NCBI GenBank assembly: GCA_003020925.1
Contig: PXRT01000002.1
Location: 1-64,000 of the forward strand
Direction: 5' to 3'
DNA length: 64,000 bases
Source of the DNA: Halobacteriales archaeon QS_6_64_34
Lineage (GTDB): Archaea > Halobacteriota > Halobacteria > Halobacteriales > Haloarculaceae
The notes under the pieces: model-generated
Database searches by the model: none
What the model was told of the DNA's origin: nothing
Seen by the model: only the letters and a program-made list of their open reading frames with translations
Shown here: piece after piece, positions 17,476-25,906 of the stretch
Position numbering within the stretch: position 1 is the stretch's first letter
Layout: each line of letters opens with the position of its first letter
Translations under genes and position numbers: made by a program

Positions 17476-18050
17476 CATCCTCCTCCGCCTGAAGGCGGGA
17501 GGAATCCCGAGCGGTGGGAGTTTCAGGTTTGACAGTGCCACCGAGCATCCGACCGTGCGAATCGGTGGGATGCCCACGGACTGTCGCGGATGGGACTGCT
17601 GGGAGTGCCAAGCCCCCGGTACTCCTATCCTCGGTCATATTCGGACTCTCGGTGTTGTTTGTGCCACGGGGAGTCCGGCAGACTTCGACGGACTCGGAGT
17701 TACTTTCGTGGTGCTTCCAAGCAGTCGGGCACTGCATCGGTTCATTGTAGGAACCGACCGCTCACCCGGCTGGTTCCGGATACTGCCTCGTTATTGCGGG
17801 CGGACAGGCCGCCTCCGCAGGACGGGTCGGAATCCGCTCTGTTCCAATCGATTCCTACATCTGAGTAGGGCGGCCTGTCATTTAAACGTCAGTGTGGGAA
17901 ACTCGGTGCCGGCTGGTCAACGGTGGGTTGTTCCCACTTCGTCGGCTTCATCCCCGCCTGTTCGCGCCTCGGTTCCGACAGGCGTCGGAACACTCGTCGC
18001 TCACGGGAAGGCGGGGGTATTCGCCTCGACTCTCTATAAACGTTGATAAG
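17476..18050 (-). mobile_element. Possible IS200/IS605-derived non-autonomous element or TnpB remnant
   Basis: Immediately after adk the minus strand ends with CCTCCCGCCTTCAGGCGGAG and then GAGGATGTCA, a hairpin end like the right ends of haloarchaeal IS200/IS605-type (TnpB) elements. About 550 bases to the right a related GC-rich motif, ACCCCCGCCTTCCCG, is followed by an AT-rich edge near 18040. No transposase or intact TnpB frame exists between them; only broken frames remain. The size and palindromic ends recall the palindrome-associated elements (PATEs) described in haloarchaea. I cannot prove the boundaries. Confidence 0.4.
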
Positions 18051-18073
18051 TCGTCGCTGCCTTCCCTCTCACA

Positions 18074-18967
18074 ATGGCACGAACCGCGCCGAAAGTAGAG
18101 CGACTCGCCGACGACGGTGAAGCACTCACCGACGCGTTGGCACGCGTCTTAGACGTCGCCGAAGAGCACGGAACGGTCACCTGGAGCGACGTCAGCGACG
18201 ACATAACCAGCGGCGAGTGGGGCCGACTCATCGAGTCCGGCCTCCTCGTCGACGCCGACGGCGCCGGCTTCGTCATCGAGGACCCGGAGGCCGTTCGCGA
18301 AGCACTCGAGGAGACCGACGCCGAGCCCGACGGCGACGAGGACGAGGAGGGCTGGAGCCAGTGGGACAAGCTGGCCGCCCTCGGCACCGTCGGCCTCTTT
18401 GCCGGCTACTCCATCAACTCAATCAGGAACGCTATCGGCGGCACCATCGACATCGCGCTCGGTCCGCTGGCCGAGGTGCTTCCCTTCTACGTCCTCATCC
18501 TCGTCCTGGCCGTCTTCACCGGCGCCACGTCGTCGATTCTCCAGGACAACATGATGGACATGTCCGGGATGGGCGACCATCAGGAGAAGATGGAGAAAAT
18601 AAAGGAACGCCGCAAGAAGGCCAAGGAACGCGACGACGAGGAGGCCCTCGAAAAAATCGAACAGGAGCAAATGGAGCTGATGACCGACCAGCTGGGCATG
18701 TTCAAACAGCAGTTCCGCCCGATGGTCTGGATTATGCTCATCAACATCCCCGTCTTCCTCTGGATATACTGGATGGTCTTCGGGCCCGGCCTGAGCGTCG
18801 CCTCGCCGGTCATCACGCTGCCGATATTCGGCGACGTCGAGAGCTGGCGCCAGGGGCTCGTGGGCCCGATGCAGGCCTGGATTGTCTGGTACTTCCTGTG
18901 CTCGCTGTCCTTTACCCAGGTCATCCGGAAGGCACTGAACGTCCAGACCACGCCCGGCGCTAGTTAA
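18074..18967 (+). CDS. DUF106 / EMC3-TMCO1-type membrane insertase-like protein
   Basis: This 297-residue protein belongs to the archaeal Oxa1-superfamily branch (DUF106, Ylp1), related to YidC, EMC3 and TMCO1 and thought to insert membrane proteins. A cytoplasmic amino region of about 95 residues is followed by a first membrane segment near 120, another near 135-155 (LPFYVLILVLAVFTGATSSI), a charged coiled coil (about 170-205, HQEKMEKIKERRKKAKERDD), then two further segments (MVWIMLINIPVFLWIYWMVF and AWIVWYFLCSLSFTQV). The charged coiled coil between the first and last segments is diagnostic. A TATAAAC at about 18036 is a promoter candidate. The adk-DUF106 neighbourhood is conserved in archaea. 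Confidence 0.9.
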   Translation: MARTAPKVERLADDGEALTDALARVLDVAEEHGTVTWSDVSDDITSGEWGRLIESGLLVDADGAGFVIEDPEAVREALEETDAEPDGDEDEEGWSQWDKLAALGTVGLFAGYSINSIRNAIGGTIDIALGPLAEVLPFYVLILVLAVFTGATSSILQDNMMDMSGMGDHQEKMEKIKERRKKAKERDDEEALEKIEQEQMELMTDQLGMFKQQFRPMVWIMLINIPVFLWIYWMVFGPGLSVASPVITLPIFGDVESWRQGLVGPMQAWIVWYFLCSLSFTQVIRKALNVQTTPGAS

Positions 18968-19029
18968 AAAAGCCGCTCGCTGATTTTCTCGGACGAGCGC
19001 TCTTACTCCTTCTATCGCCTCTCTCGACA

Positions 19030-19237
19030 GCCAGAAAGCCCCCGACCGCTCGACTACTGCGACTCGCTGCGCGCTTCACTCACTCCGCTCGTTGCAGTGC
19101 TTGCTTCGCCTCGGACGTCGAGCGGTCGGCCCCTTTCAGTCCCGCCCATGCCGGCTGGGAGCGCAGCGAGCCCCCCGACCGAAGCCAGCCGGGGCTTTCT
19201 GGCTCTCTTCCGCGTTTTCTACTAAACTAAACACTAC
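19030..19237. repeat. Dispersed GC-rich palindromic repeat, copy C (inverted)
   Basis: The element starts GCCAGAAAGCCCCCGACCG and ends GGCTTTCTGGCTCTCTTCC, then GCGTTTTCTACTAAACTAAACACTA, which is the reverse complement of the left tip of copies A and D. It therefore lies in the opposite orientation. The left arm (CGCTCGACTACTGCGACTCG and on to GTTGCAGTGCTTGCTTCGC) is shared with copy D, and the right arm matches the start of copy B inverted. It also carries CCCCTTTCAGTCCCGCCC. It lies downstream of DUF106 and upstream of the peroxiredoxin. Confidence 0.8.
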
Positions 19238-19285
19238 CCCTTTCCCCACCCAAATCGGTAACACCGACTACTGCGTGTGTCCGGT

Positions 19286-19738
19286 ATGCTCGAACCCGGC
19301 GACCCGGCGCCCGAGATTAGCGCACAGAACCAGTACGGCGAGACGGTCACGCCCGACGTCTCCGAACCAACCGTCGTCTACTTCTACCCGGAAGATTTCA
19401 CCGAGGGCTGTACCATCGAGGCCAGGGACTTCCAGGAGACGATGCCGAAGTTCCGCGAGGGCGGCATCTCGGTGTACGGCGTCTCGATGGACTCCGTCGA
19501 GAGCCACGACGAGTTCGCCGAGGAGATGGGCGTATTGTACGACCTGCTGGCCGACCCCGACGGGGCGATTGGCGAGGCCTTCGGCCTGGATACGAGCAGT
19601 GGCCGCGTCGACCGGTATACGTTCGTCCTGGCCGACGGCGAAGTCAAGCGGGTGTACGACCCCGACCGCTACAACCCCGATGGCCACGCCGAGGAAGTGC
19701 TCGTCGAGACCCGCAACGAGTTCGTTCAGGGCGGGTGA
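19286..19738 (+). CDS. peroxiredoxin, Bcp/PrxQ type with one cysteine
   Basis: This 150-residue thiol peroxidase reduces hydrogen and organic peroxides in the cytoplasm. The AhpC/TSA fold is clear: LEPGDPAPEISAQNQYGETV, VVYFYPEDFTEGC with the peroxidatic cysteine at residue 42, and VSMDSVESHDEFAEEMG. It has no second cysteine, so it lacks the resolving cysteine that many Bcp proteins carry five residues later, and an external thiol must resolve it. The ATG at 19286 is preferred to a GTG three codons upstream. Repeat copy C ends about 50 bases before the gene. Confidence 0.9.
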   Translation: MLEPGDPAPEISAQNQYGETVTPDVSEPTVVYFYPEDFTEGCTIEARDFQETMPKFREGGISVYGVSMDSVESHDEFAEEMGVLYDLLADPDGAIGEAFGLDTSSGRVDRYTFVLADGEVKRVYDPDRYNPDGHAEEVLVETRNEFVQGG

Positions 19739-19931
19739 GACTGCTGGCCGTCCGCTCGTCTCGATAGTCGACACGGTGCCGTTCGAACTGGGACAGCAAA
19801 CAGGGTCCGTCTGGGCTGTGAGAGACACCGGCCCGGGAAAGTGCGGGCGACCTCCCTACCGGAGTATATTTCAGGCCGCTGTCCAGCGTACAATCTGTAA
19901 CTATTTTCCCATTACATACCATTCTTTTCGT

Positions 19932-20147
19932 ATGAGCATTTCGACTGATCTGATATACCGACTCGCTGAAAAGACGAGCAAAGACCCCTCCGACCTCCCG
20001 CCCCTGGCCGACGTGGTCGACCCGACTGTCCTCGAGCGCGTAGTCGAATCGGCCGACGACTCCGTCGACCTCGATTTCAGGTATCTCGACCACGAGGTGA
20101 CCGTCTCGGGGGACGGCACGGTTCGAGTGAACGAGCGACACGAGTGA
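19932..20147 (+). CDS. small HalOD1 domain protein
   Basis: This 71-residue protein matches the halobacterial output domain 1 (HalOD1): IYRLAEKTSKDPSDLPPLADVVDPTVLERVV, then VDLDFRYLDHEVTVSGDGTVRV. HalOD1 is found alone or at the end of haloarchaeal response regulators; its biochemical role is not established, though a regulatory output is assumed. The start ATG at 19932 follows an AT-rich segment (TATTTTCCCATTACATACC). It is a single gene, convergent with thrB, with a long palindrome between the two stop codons. Confidence 0.8.
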   Translation: MSISTDLIYRLAEKTSKDPSDLPPLADVVDPTVLERVVESADDSVDLDFRYLDHEVTVSGDGTVRVNERHE

Positions 20148-20174
20148 TGGTAGGTGGAGGCGCCGTCGCCGGCT

Positions 20175-20262
20175 CTCATACGGTTTATTGTAGATTATTT
20201 CCGGATTGTGCCGACCCCGGGGTCGGCACATACCGGTAAATCGCTACAATAATCCGTATCAG
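20175..20262. repeat. 88-base imperfect palindrome between convergent genes
   Basis: Two 44-base arms meet at 20218/20219. The inner 12 bases on each side (GTGCCGACCCCG... centre) pair perfectly, and the outer parts (CATACGGTTTATTGTAG versus CTACAATAATCCGTAT) pair with few mismatches. The right end includes the thrB stop codon. Position between the HalOD1 and thrB stops suggests a bidirectional terminator or a REP-like element. A half copy of the right arm, ACCGGTAAATCGTTACAAC, recurs at 25756. Confidence 0.7.
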
Positions 20263-21134
20263 TAAACCTGTGCGCCCCGACCGATGCGGCTCTGGTAGGC
20301 GCGTGCGTCCACGCCGCGTTCGCCGAAGGCGTCGAGCATCGCACTCGCAATCGCGCGCTGGGACCCCTCGTAACACGCGGCGATGACGGCCGGGCCGGCG
20401 CCCGAAATCGTCACGCCGGTTGCGCCCGCCTCCAGGGCCGCGTCGTGGACGTCCCCGTAACCGTCGATGAGTTTCGCCCGCGCGGGCGTCACGACGGTGT
20501 CGTGCATCCCCTCGCCGACGAGGCCGGGGTCGTCGCGGTGCATGCCCGTCGTCAGCGTCGCGGCGTTGCCCACCGTCTCGACGAGTTGTTCGACGCGGGC
20601 GTGTTCGGGGACGACGCGGCGGGCGTCCCGGGTCGAGACGACGATATCGGGGAGACAGGCAACGAGGGGGATGGAGGCGTCGACCTGTCGCACGCCCGCC
20701 TCAGTGGCGATGGTGAACCCGCCCAGAATGGAGGGCGCGACGTTGTCGTCGTGGGCGTCACCGGAGACGACGGCTTCGCCCTCGGCGGCGACCGGAACCA
20801 GTTCCTCCCGGGTGTAGCCACGATCGTAGAGTTCGTTCAGGCCGACGGCCGCAGCGGCGGCGCTCGCGGCCGACGAGCCCAGTCCCGAGGCCGGGCGCAC
20901 CCCCTTGTCTATCTGTATATGTGCGGGGGCGTCCAGGGCTTTGGCGACGGCCCCGACGGTGTTTTTTTCGGGGTCCTCGGGGATGAACTGGCTGCCGGCG
21001 CCGGTCACCTCGATTGTCGTCCGGTCGGCCTTCGAGACGCGGACGACGTCGGCCGGGCGCTCCAGCGCGACGCCGAAGACGTCGAAGCCGCTGCCGAGGT
21101 TCGCGCTGGTGGCCGGCGCCCGGACGGTTAGCAT
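20259..21134 (-). CDS. thrB: homoserine kinase
   Basis: This 291-residue GHMP kinase phosphorylates L-homoserine for threonine synthesis. The amino motif VRAPATSANLGSGFDVFGVAL, the ATP loop RPASGLGSSAASAAAAAVGLN (residues about 80-100) and the C-terminal GATGVTISGAGPAVIAAC are diagnostic of ThrB. The frame extends nine codons upstream, but homologues start at MLTVRAPATS (21134). The gene stands alone; upstream it shares a 115-base intergenic region with the divergent histidine kinase. Its stop lies within the palindrome. Confidence 0.95.
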   Translation of the reverse strand: MLTVRAPATSANLGSGFDVFGVALERPADVVRVSKADRTTIEVTGAGSQFIPEDPEKNTVGAVAKALDAPAHIQIDKGVRPASGLGSSAASAAAAAVGLNELYDRGYTREELVPVAAEGEAVVSGDAHDDNVAPSILGGFTIATEAGVRQVDASIPLVACLPDIVVSTRDARRVVPEHARVEQLVETVGNAATLTTGMHRDDPGLVGEGMHDTVVTPARAKLIDGYGDVHDAALEAGATGVTISGAGPAVIAACYEGSQRAIASAMLDAFGERGVDARAYQSRIGRGAQVY

Positions 21135-21249
21135 GCCTGCGGATTTTCGCAGTGTGGTCAAAAAGGTAGCGGGTCGGCGGAGGCGCTCTCAGTATTGAGA
21201 ACATGGACCAAACGAATAAAACCCCCAAAATACTGCGGACAGTACAGAG

Positions 21250-23466
21250 ATGGTCGTCGACGTCGTGGAGGTCCTCGTCGCCGGGAGTGCGGCGGGTGCG
21301 CTCATCAGCGCGGCCCTGGCGACCGGAGCGTGGCGCGACCGGGCCATGCCGGGAACGGGTCCGTTCGCCTGGCTGATGGTCGCCGCCGCCGGCTGGTGTC
21401 TGCTGAACATCGTCTGGCTGACCACGACGGACCCGTCGGTAGCGACGCCCGTATTCTTGCTGACACGGCTCACCGCCGGGGTCATCGCCGGGCTGTGGGT
21501 CGTGTTCGCGCTCACGTACACGGGCCGGACGGAGTGGCTCACACCCACACGGCTTGCCGGCCTGTTACTGGTGCCGACGCTGTACGGCCTGCTGGCGCTG
21601 TCGAACCCGCTCCACGGGCTAGTGACTGTCGACGTCGTGCGTGTCACCGAAACCGGCCTGACGCTGTTCGTCGGCGGGACGGGCCCGCTGTACGTGGTCC
21701 AGCTACTCCTCCAGGTCGGCTTCATCGCCGCTGGCTACGCCCTCTTCGGTGAGTTCCTGCTGCGCTCGCGGAACCTCTACCGGAAGCAGACGTCCGTCAT
21801 CCTCATGGCGGGGCTGCTGACGGCCGGCGCCCACGGCCTGTTCGTCCTCGGGGCGACGCCCCATCCGGGCATCGACGCCACGCCGCTTACGTTCGCGCTC
21901 AACGGCGTCCTCGTCGGGGTCGCGCTGTTGCGCTATGACTTCGTCTCGGTCACGCCGCTTGCCGGTGACCTGCTCGTCAACGAGCTGCCGGACCCCGTCC
22001 TCGCGCTCGACACCGACGACCGCATCATCGACTACAATGTGGCGGCTGAGTCGCTGCTGAGAACTGAACCGCTGGGCGGGTGCCCCATCGAGGATGTCAG
22101 GGCGGGCCTGCTCGAGGACATCGAGCGCGACGAGGTGTTCGCTGTCGGGAACCCCCTGTCGTACTACGACCCACGGACCAGCGCCATCACCGACCAGCAC
22201 GGCGCCGTGCGCGGCCGGCTGGTCGTCCTCCGGGAAGTCACCGGCCAGCAGCGACGCCAGGACCGGCTCGAGGCGCTGCAGGCGGCCACCCGGAAGTTCA
22301 TCGAGGCCGACCAGCCCGAGCACGTCGCGGAGCTGACCGTGCGCTGTGCCACGCGGGTGCTCGACCAGAACGCCGCCGCCGTCTTCCTGGCTACCGACGA
22401 CGACACGCTCGAACCCGCTGCCGTCAGCGACGTGGTCCGGGAATCCGCGATGGAGCTGACCATCGACCCCGAGACGTCGCCGGACCACGAGCTATGGCGG
22501 ACCTACGAGACCGGCGAGGGTGGCGTCGCCGAGTGTTTCGGCTCCGGGACGGCCATGGAGCGGGTGCTGATGGTACCGATGGGCGACCACGGCGTGCTGG
22601 CAATCGCCTCGGCCGACGACACGTACGCCACCGAGGACCGGCAGTACGCCCGGATACTCGCCCAGACGACACAGGTCGCACTCGAACAGCTCCAGCGCCA
22701 GCGGGAACTCCGTGGGAGCCAGACCTCCGTCAAGCGCCGCACCGAACAGATAGAGTTCTTCAACGGCGTGCTCAGACACTCGCTACGGAACGGGATGCTC
22801 GTTGTCCAGGGACGGGCCGACTATCTCCGGGACTGCGTCGACAGCGAGGACGAGCACCATATCGACAGCATCACCGAGTGGTGTGACCGGTTGAACGAGA
22901 TGAGCGACACCATCAAGGATATCAACGAGACGGTGACGGCAAGCGAGAGCGAACGGCTGGAGGCCATCTCGCTGCCGGCCGTCGTCGAAGGGGCTGTCGA
23001 CGACGTGGTCGAGGACGACATCGCAGTCGACATCGGCGTCGACGACGAGCGAGTGCTGGCGAACCATCTCGCCGAGGCAGTGGTCGGGAGCGTCGTCGAG
23101 AACGCCGTCGAACACAACACCAGCGACCAGCCCCGCGTCGAAATCGACAGCCGGGGCGCCGGCGACTGGGTGCAGGTTCGCGTCGTCGACAACGGCCCCG
23201 GCATCAGCGACGAGCTAAAGACGACAATGTTCGAACGCTCCATCTCCAACGACCAGACCGCCGACGGCTTCGGGCTCTACTTCGTTTCGGTGATGATGGA
23301 CCTCTACGGCGGGAAAGTGTGGTACGAGGACAACGACCCCACCGGCGCGGTCGCCATCCTGGAGTTCCAGCGGGCCGACAGCGAAACTGACACCGACACC
23401 GGCTCGGCGGGTGCCCCTGCCGGCGTTTCGGCGGCCGAAGCGCAAAGTAAATCCTACGACGGCTGA
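21250..23466 (+). CDS. sensor histidine kinase with 7TM, PAS and GAF domains
   Basis: This 738-residue membrane kinase begins with seven predicted membrane segments (about residues 1-225), of the histidine-kinase N-terminal 7TM type. A PAS domain follows (about 235-335, LPDPVLALDTDDRIIDYNVAAESLL), then a GAF domain (about 350-495, ATRVLDQNAAAVFLATDDDT). The phospho-accepting motif VLRHSLRNGMLVVQG has its histidine near 509. N-box VVENAVEHN, G1 DNGPGIS and G2-like DGFGLYFVSVMMDLYGG form the ATPase. No receiver domain or cognate response regulator is adjacent, as is common in haloarchaea. The signal is unknown. Confidence 0.93.
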   Translation: MVVDVVEVLVAGSAAGALISAALATGAWRDRAMPGTGPFAWLMVAAAGWCLLNIVWLTTTDPSVATPVFLLTRLTAGVIAGLWVVFALTYTGRTEWLTPTRLAGLLLVPTLYGLLALSNPLHGLVTVDVVRVTETGLTLFVGGTGPLYVVQLLLQVGFIAAGYALFGEFLLRSRNLYRKQTSVILMAGLLTAGAHGLFVLGATPHPGIDATPLTFALNGVLVGVALLRYDFVSVTPLAGDLLVNELPDPVLALDTDDRIIDYNVAAESLLRTEPLGGCPIEDVRAGLLEDIERDEVFAVGNPLSYYDPRTSAITDQHGAVRGRLVVLREVTGQQRRQDRLEALQAATRKFIEADQPEHVAELTVRCATRVLDQNAAAVFLATDDDTLEPAAVSDVVRESAMELTIDPETSPDHELWRTYETGEGGVAECFGSGTAMERVLMVPMGDHGVLAIASADDTYATEDRQYARILAQTTQVALEQLQRQRELRGSQTSVKRRTEQIEFFNGVLRHSLRNGMLVVQGRADYLRDCVDSEDEHHIDSITEWCDRLNEMSDTIKDINETVTASESERLEAISLPAVVEGAVDDVVEDDIAVDIGVDDERVLANHLAEAVVGSVVENAVEHNTSDQPRVEIDSRGAGDWVQVRVVDNGPGISDELKTTMFERSISNDQTADGFGLYFVSVMMDLYGGKVWYEDNDPTGAVAILEFQRADSETDTDTGSAGAPAGVSAAEAQSKSYDG

Positions 23467-23477
23467 AACCGGGTGGT

Positions 23478-24803
23478 ATGATAGGTGTCGTCGGTGGCGG
23501 CGTCGCGGGCCTCGCAGCGGCGTATCGGCTCCAACAGCACGGACACGAGGTTCGGGTCTTCGAGGCGAGCGAGGACCTCGGGGGACTGGCCGCAGTGTAC
23601 GAGACGGCCGGCGACCCGGTCGAGAAGTTCTACCACCACCTCTCGAAATCCGAGGAGACAATCGTCGAACTGGCCGAGGAACTCGGCCTGGGCGAGGACG
23701 TCGAGTGGCACATTGGGGGGAACGCCTACTACGTCGACGGCGTCGTCCACCCGATGGACACGCCCTGGGAAATCCTCTCCTTTCCCCACTGGAGCCTCTA
23801 TGACAAGTTCCGACTGGGGATGCTCACGCTGGACATCGACGTTCGTGGCGGGATTCCGAAGTTCGACACCTACGGGAAACTCGAGGACTTCGAGGACGTG
23901 CCCGTCGAGCAGTTCGCCCGCGAACACACTACACAGAACGTCTACAAGACGTTCTTCGAGCCGCTGCTCGACGCCAAATTCGGCTCGCGGAAAGCCGATG
24001 TCAGCGCCGCCTGGCTGCTCGGCCGCATCAAGTTCCGCGGCGAGCGCAACATCCTCAAAGGGGAGATTCTGGGCTATCTCGACGGCGGCTTCGGGCGCCT
24101 GCTCGACGCACTGGTCGCGGCCGTGGGTCGGGAGCACATCGAGACCGGGACCCGCGTGACCGACGTGAAAACTGCGGACGGCGCGGTGTCGGACCTCGCG
24201 ACCGACTCCGAGACCGCAGACGGGGGGACGGTGACAAAGACCCACGCGGTCGACGACGTCGTCGTCGCGGCGATGCCCAACGTCCTCGAAGAACTCACCG
24301 GCTACCCCTGTGATATCGACTTCCAGGGCACCGTCTGTTCGGTCATCAGCATGGACGAGCCCCTGCTTTCTACGTACTGGCTCAACATCGCCGACGAGGC
24401 ACCTTTCGGCGCGCTCATCGAGCACACGAACTTCGTGGAAAAAGAGCGCTACGGCGGCGAGCACCTGCTCTACGTCGCCCGCTACATCCAGTCGCCCGAA
24501 GAGGACCTCTGGCAGCAGGACGACGAGGAAGTCCGGGAGACGTGGCTGTCGGGTATCGAGTCGCTGTTCCCCGAGTTCGACCGCGACAGCGTCAACTGGG
24601 TCAAGACCGCACGCAACCCCCGCACTGCGCCCGTCTACGAACGGGGGTATCTCGACATGGTCGTTCCCTACGACCTCGCCGAGGACGTCGCCGACGGCGT
24701 CTACTACGCCGGGATGGCCTCCGAGGCCCAGTACCCCGAGCGGTCGCTCAACGGCGGTATCGTCGCCGGCTACGAAGTGGCCGACCGCATCGACGGCCGA
24801 TAG
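23478..24803 (+). CDS. NAD(P)/FAD-dependent oxidoreductase, protoporphyrinogen-oxidase-like
   Basis: This 441-residue flavoprotein starts with the FAD motif IGVVGGGVAGLAAAYRLQ, followed by VRVFEASEDLGGLA. EFFEPLL-type and YLDGGFGRLLDALVAAVG segments plus the C-terminal RSLNGGIVAGYEVAD give the amine-oxidase/protoporphyrinogen-oxidase/phytoene-desaturase superfamily. In halophiles related proteins are annotated only generally. The substrate could be a sugar-nucleotide, carotenoid or porphyrin intermediate; the sequence does not decide. It begins 11 bases after the histidine kinase stop and may be cotranscribed with it. Confidence 0.8.
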   Translation: MIGVVGGGVAGLAAAYRLQQHGHEVRVFEASEDLGGLAAVYETAGDPVEKFYHHLSKSEETIVELAEELGLGEDVEWHIGGNAYYVDGVVHPMDTPWEILSFPHWSLYDKFRLGMLTLDIDVRGGIPKFDTYGKLEDFEDVPVEQFAREHTTQNVYKTFFEPLLDAKFGSRKADVSAAWLLGRIKFRGERNILKGEILGYLDGGFGRLLDALVAAVGREHIETGTRVTDVKTADGAVSDLATDSETADGGTVTKTHAVDDVVVAAMPNVLEELTGYPCDIDFQGTVCSVISMDEPLLSTYWLNIADEAPFGALIEHTNFVEKERYGGEHLLYVARYIQSPEEDLWQQDDEEVRETWLSGIESLFPEFDRDSVNWVKTARNPRTAPVYERGYLDMVVPYDLAEDVADGVYYAGMASEAQYPERSLNGGIVAGYEVADRIDGR

Positions 24804-24809
24804 GCATCG

Positions 24810-25403
24810 CTAGTCAGCGGTCCCTTCGTCGTCGACACCGGGCGCTTTGCTCGGGTCGACGTCGTCGGGTTCGTCCTGGCCGCCAACGACGAGTTCGCCG
24901 TCCTCGGTCTCGACGTAGGCGTCGCCGGCGAACCCGCCCACGGCGTGGGGGTGTTCGGGCTCGTCTAGCTTCTCGGGGGTCGACGGGGCCTCGGCGATAC
25001 CACCCGCCGGTCGGAACTCGCCCAGCGGGTCCGAGATGGTGATGCCGTGCTTGCCGAAGAAGGCCTCGTAGCGGTCGTAGTGGGCCTGGAGTTCGTCGGC
25101 CGGGAACTCCATCATCTCCGTCCAGCCGTGGTTGTAGAAGTCGAAGTTGGCCTGGACGTGGGTTATCTCGCGGGCCTCGGCCTCCGGGAACCCGTCTTCG
25201 AGCGCGGCGACGTAGGTGTCCATCGTCGCGTCGAAGAAGTCATCGAGGTGGGCCCGGCGCTCCTCGGTCCGCTCGGGGTCGGCCTTCCCGGCGAAGATGT
25301 CGGTGTGCATCTCGACCAGTCGGTCGGTGACTTTCTCCCCGACGACCGGCAGCGTCATCGCCTGCTTGGCCGCGAAATGTTTGACGTTCTGACGGATTTT
25401 CAT
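24810..25403 (-). CDS. DUF6149 family haloarchaeal protein
   Basis: This 197-residue protein is of a type I associate with the haloarchaeal family DUF6149. It is mostly helical, with MKIRQNVKHFAAKQAMTLPV, VVGEKVTDRLVEMHTDIF and FDATMDTYVAALEDGF, and WTEMMEFPADELQAHYDRYEAFF further on. The last 60 residues are acidic and proline-rich with no clear fold. No catalytic motif or membrane segment is seen. It is convergent with the flavoprotein and separated from the next genes by repeat copy D. The function is unknown. Confidence 0.7.
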   Translation of the reverse strand: MKIRQNVKHFAAKQAMTLPVVGEKVTDRLVEMHTDIFAGKADPERTEERRAHLDDFFDATMDTYVAALEDGFPEAEAREITHVQANFDFYNHGWTEMMEFPADELQAHYDRYEAFFGKHGITISDPLGEFRPAGGIAEAPSTPEKLDEPEHPHAVGGFAGDAYVETEDGELVVGGQDEPDDVDPSKAPGVDDEGTAD

Positions 25404-25497
25404 CGGCTCTTCGTTGGGATTCGAGCGTCTTGAAAGGCTCGCTAGCGATAGGGAGCGCCGGGGAAACGGGAATCGGAACGGAAGACTGGAGACGGTA

Positions 25498-25748
25498 GTG
25501 TTTAGTTTAGTAGAAAACGCGGAAGAGAGCCAGAAAGCCCCCGCCCGCTCGACTACTGCGACTCGCTGCGCGCTTCACTCACTTCGTTCGTTGCAGTGCT
25601 TGCTTCGCCTCGGACGTCGAGCGGTCGGCCCCTTTCAGTCCCGCCCATGCCGGCTGGCTACCCGGCTACGGGTGGGAATGAAAGGGGCGCTCAGCCAGCC
25701 GGGGCTTTCTGGCTGGTGACAGTCTAAATCGCCTAACTAAACACCACC
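25498..25748. repeat. Dispersed GC-rich palindromic repeat, copy D (most complete)
   Basis: Both tips are present: GTGTTTAGTTTAGTAGAAAAC at the left and CGCCTAACTAAACACCACC at the right, forming a terminal inverted repeat GTGTTTAGTT. Inside, GAGAGCCAGAAAGCCCCC and GGGGCTTTCTGGCTGGTGAC are also inverted. The left arm equals that of copy C and the extreme right end equals that of copy B. It also contains CCCCTTTCAGTCCCGCCC and, inverted, GGGAATGAAAGGGGC. Confidence 0.82.
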
Positions 25749-25755
25749 GCAAATC

Positions 25756-25787
25756 ACCGGTAAATCGTTACAACCGACCGTATCAGT
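25756..25787. repeat. Half copy of the palindromic element
   Basis: ACCGGTAAATCGTTACAACC followed by GACCGTATCAGT matches the right arm of the palindrome at 20219-20262 with a few changes. It begins eight bases after repeat copy D and precedes the flavoprotein at 25907. It has no pairing arm here. Confidence 0.55.
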
Positions 25788-25906
25788 TCGTTACAGCCAC
25801 CAGTATCACGCAGCCCGAGAGTAACATCGGCGTGTGCCCCTAGCCGATATCGCAAACGATACGCAGATAGCAATCCACATTAGGCGTCATACCGAAGCGT
25901 CCGAAC

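Larger units (their letters stand above)
25404..25906. other. Intergenic region holding repeat copy D and a promoter region
   Basis: These 500 bases between two divergent genes hold repeat copy D (25498-25748) and a half copy of the palindromic element (25756-25787). No gene is present. The remaining 120 bases before the flavoprotein at 25907 should contain its promoter, but I do not see a convincing TATA box. Confidence 0.7.

Noticed and set aside
17476..18050. Intact TnpB gene between adk and DUF106
   Set aside because: No frame has the RuvC-like motifs or zinc ribbon. Only short broken frames and the hairpin end remain.
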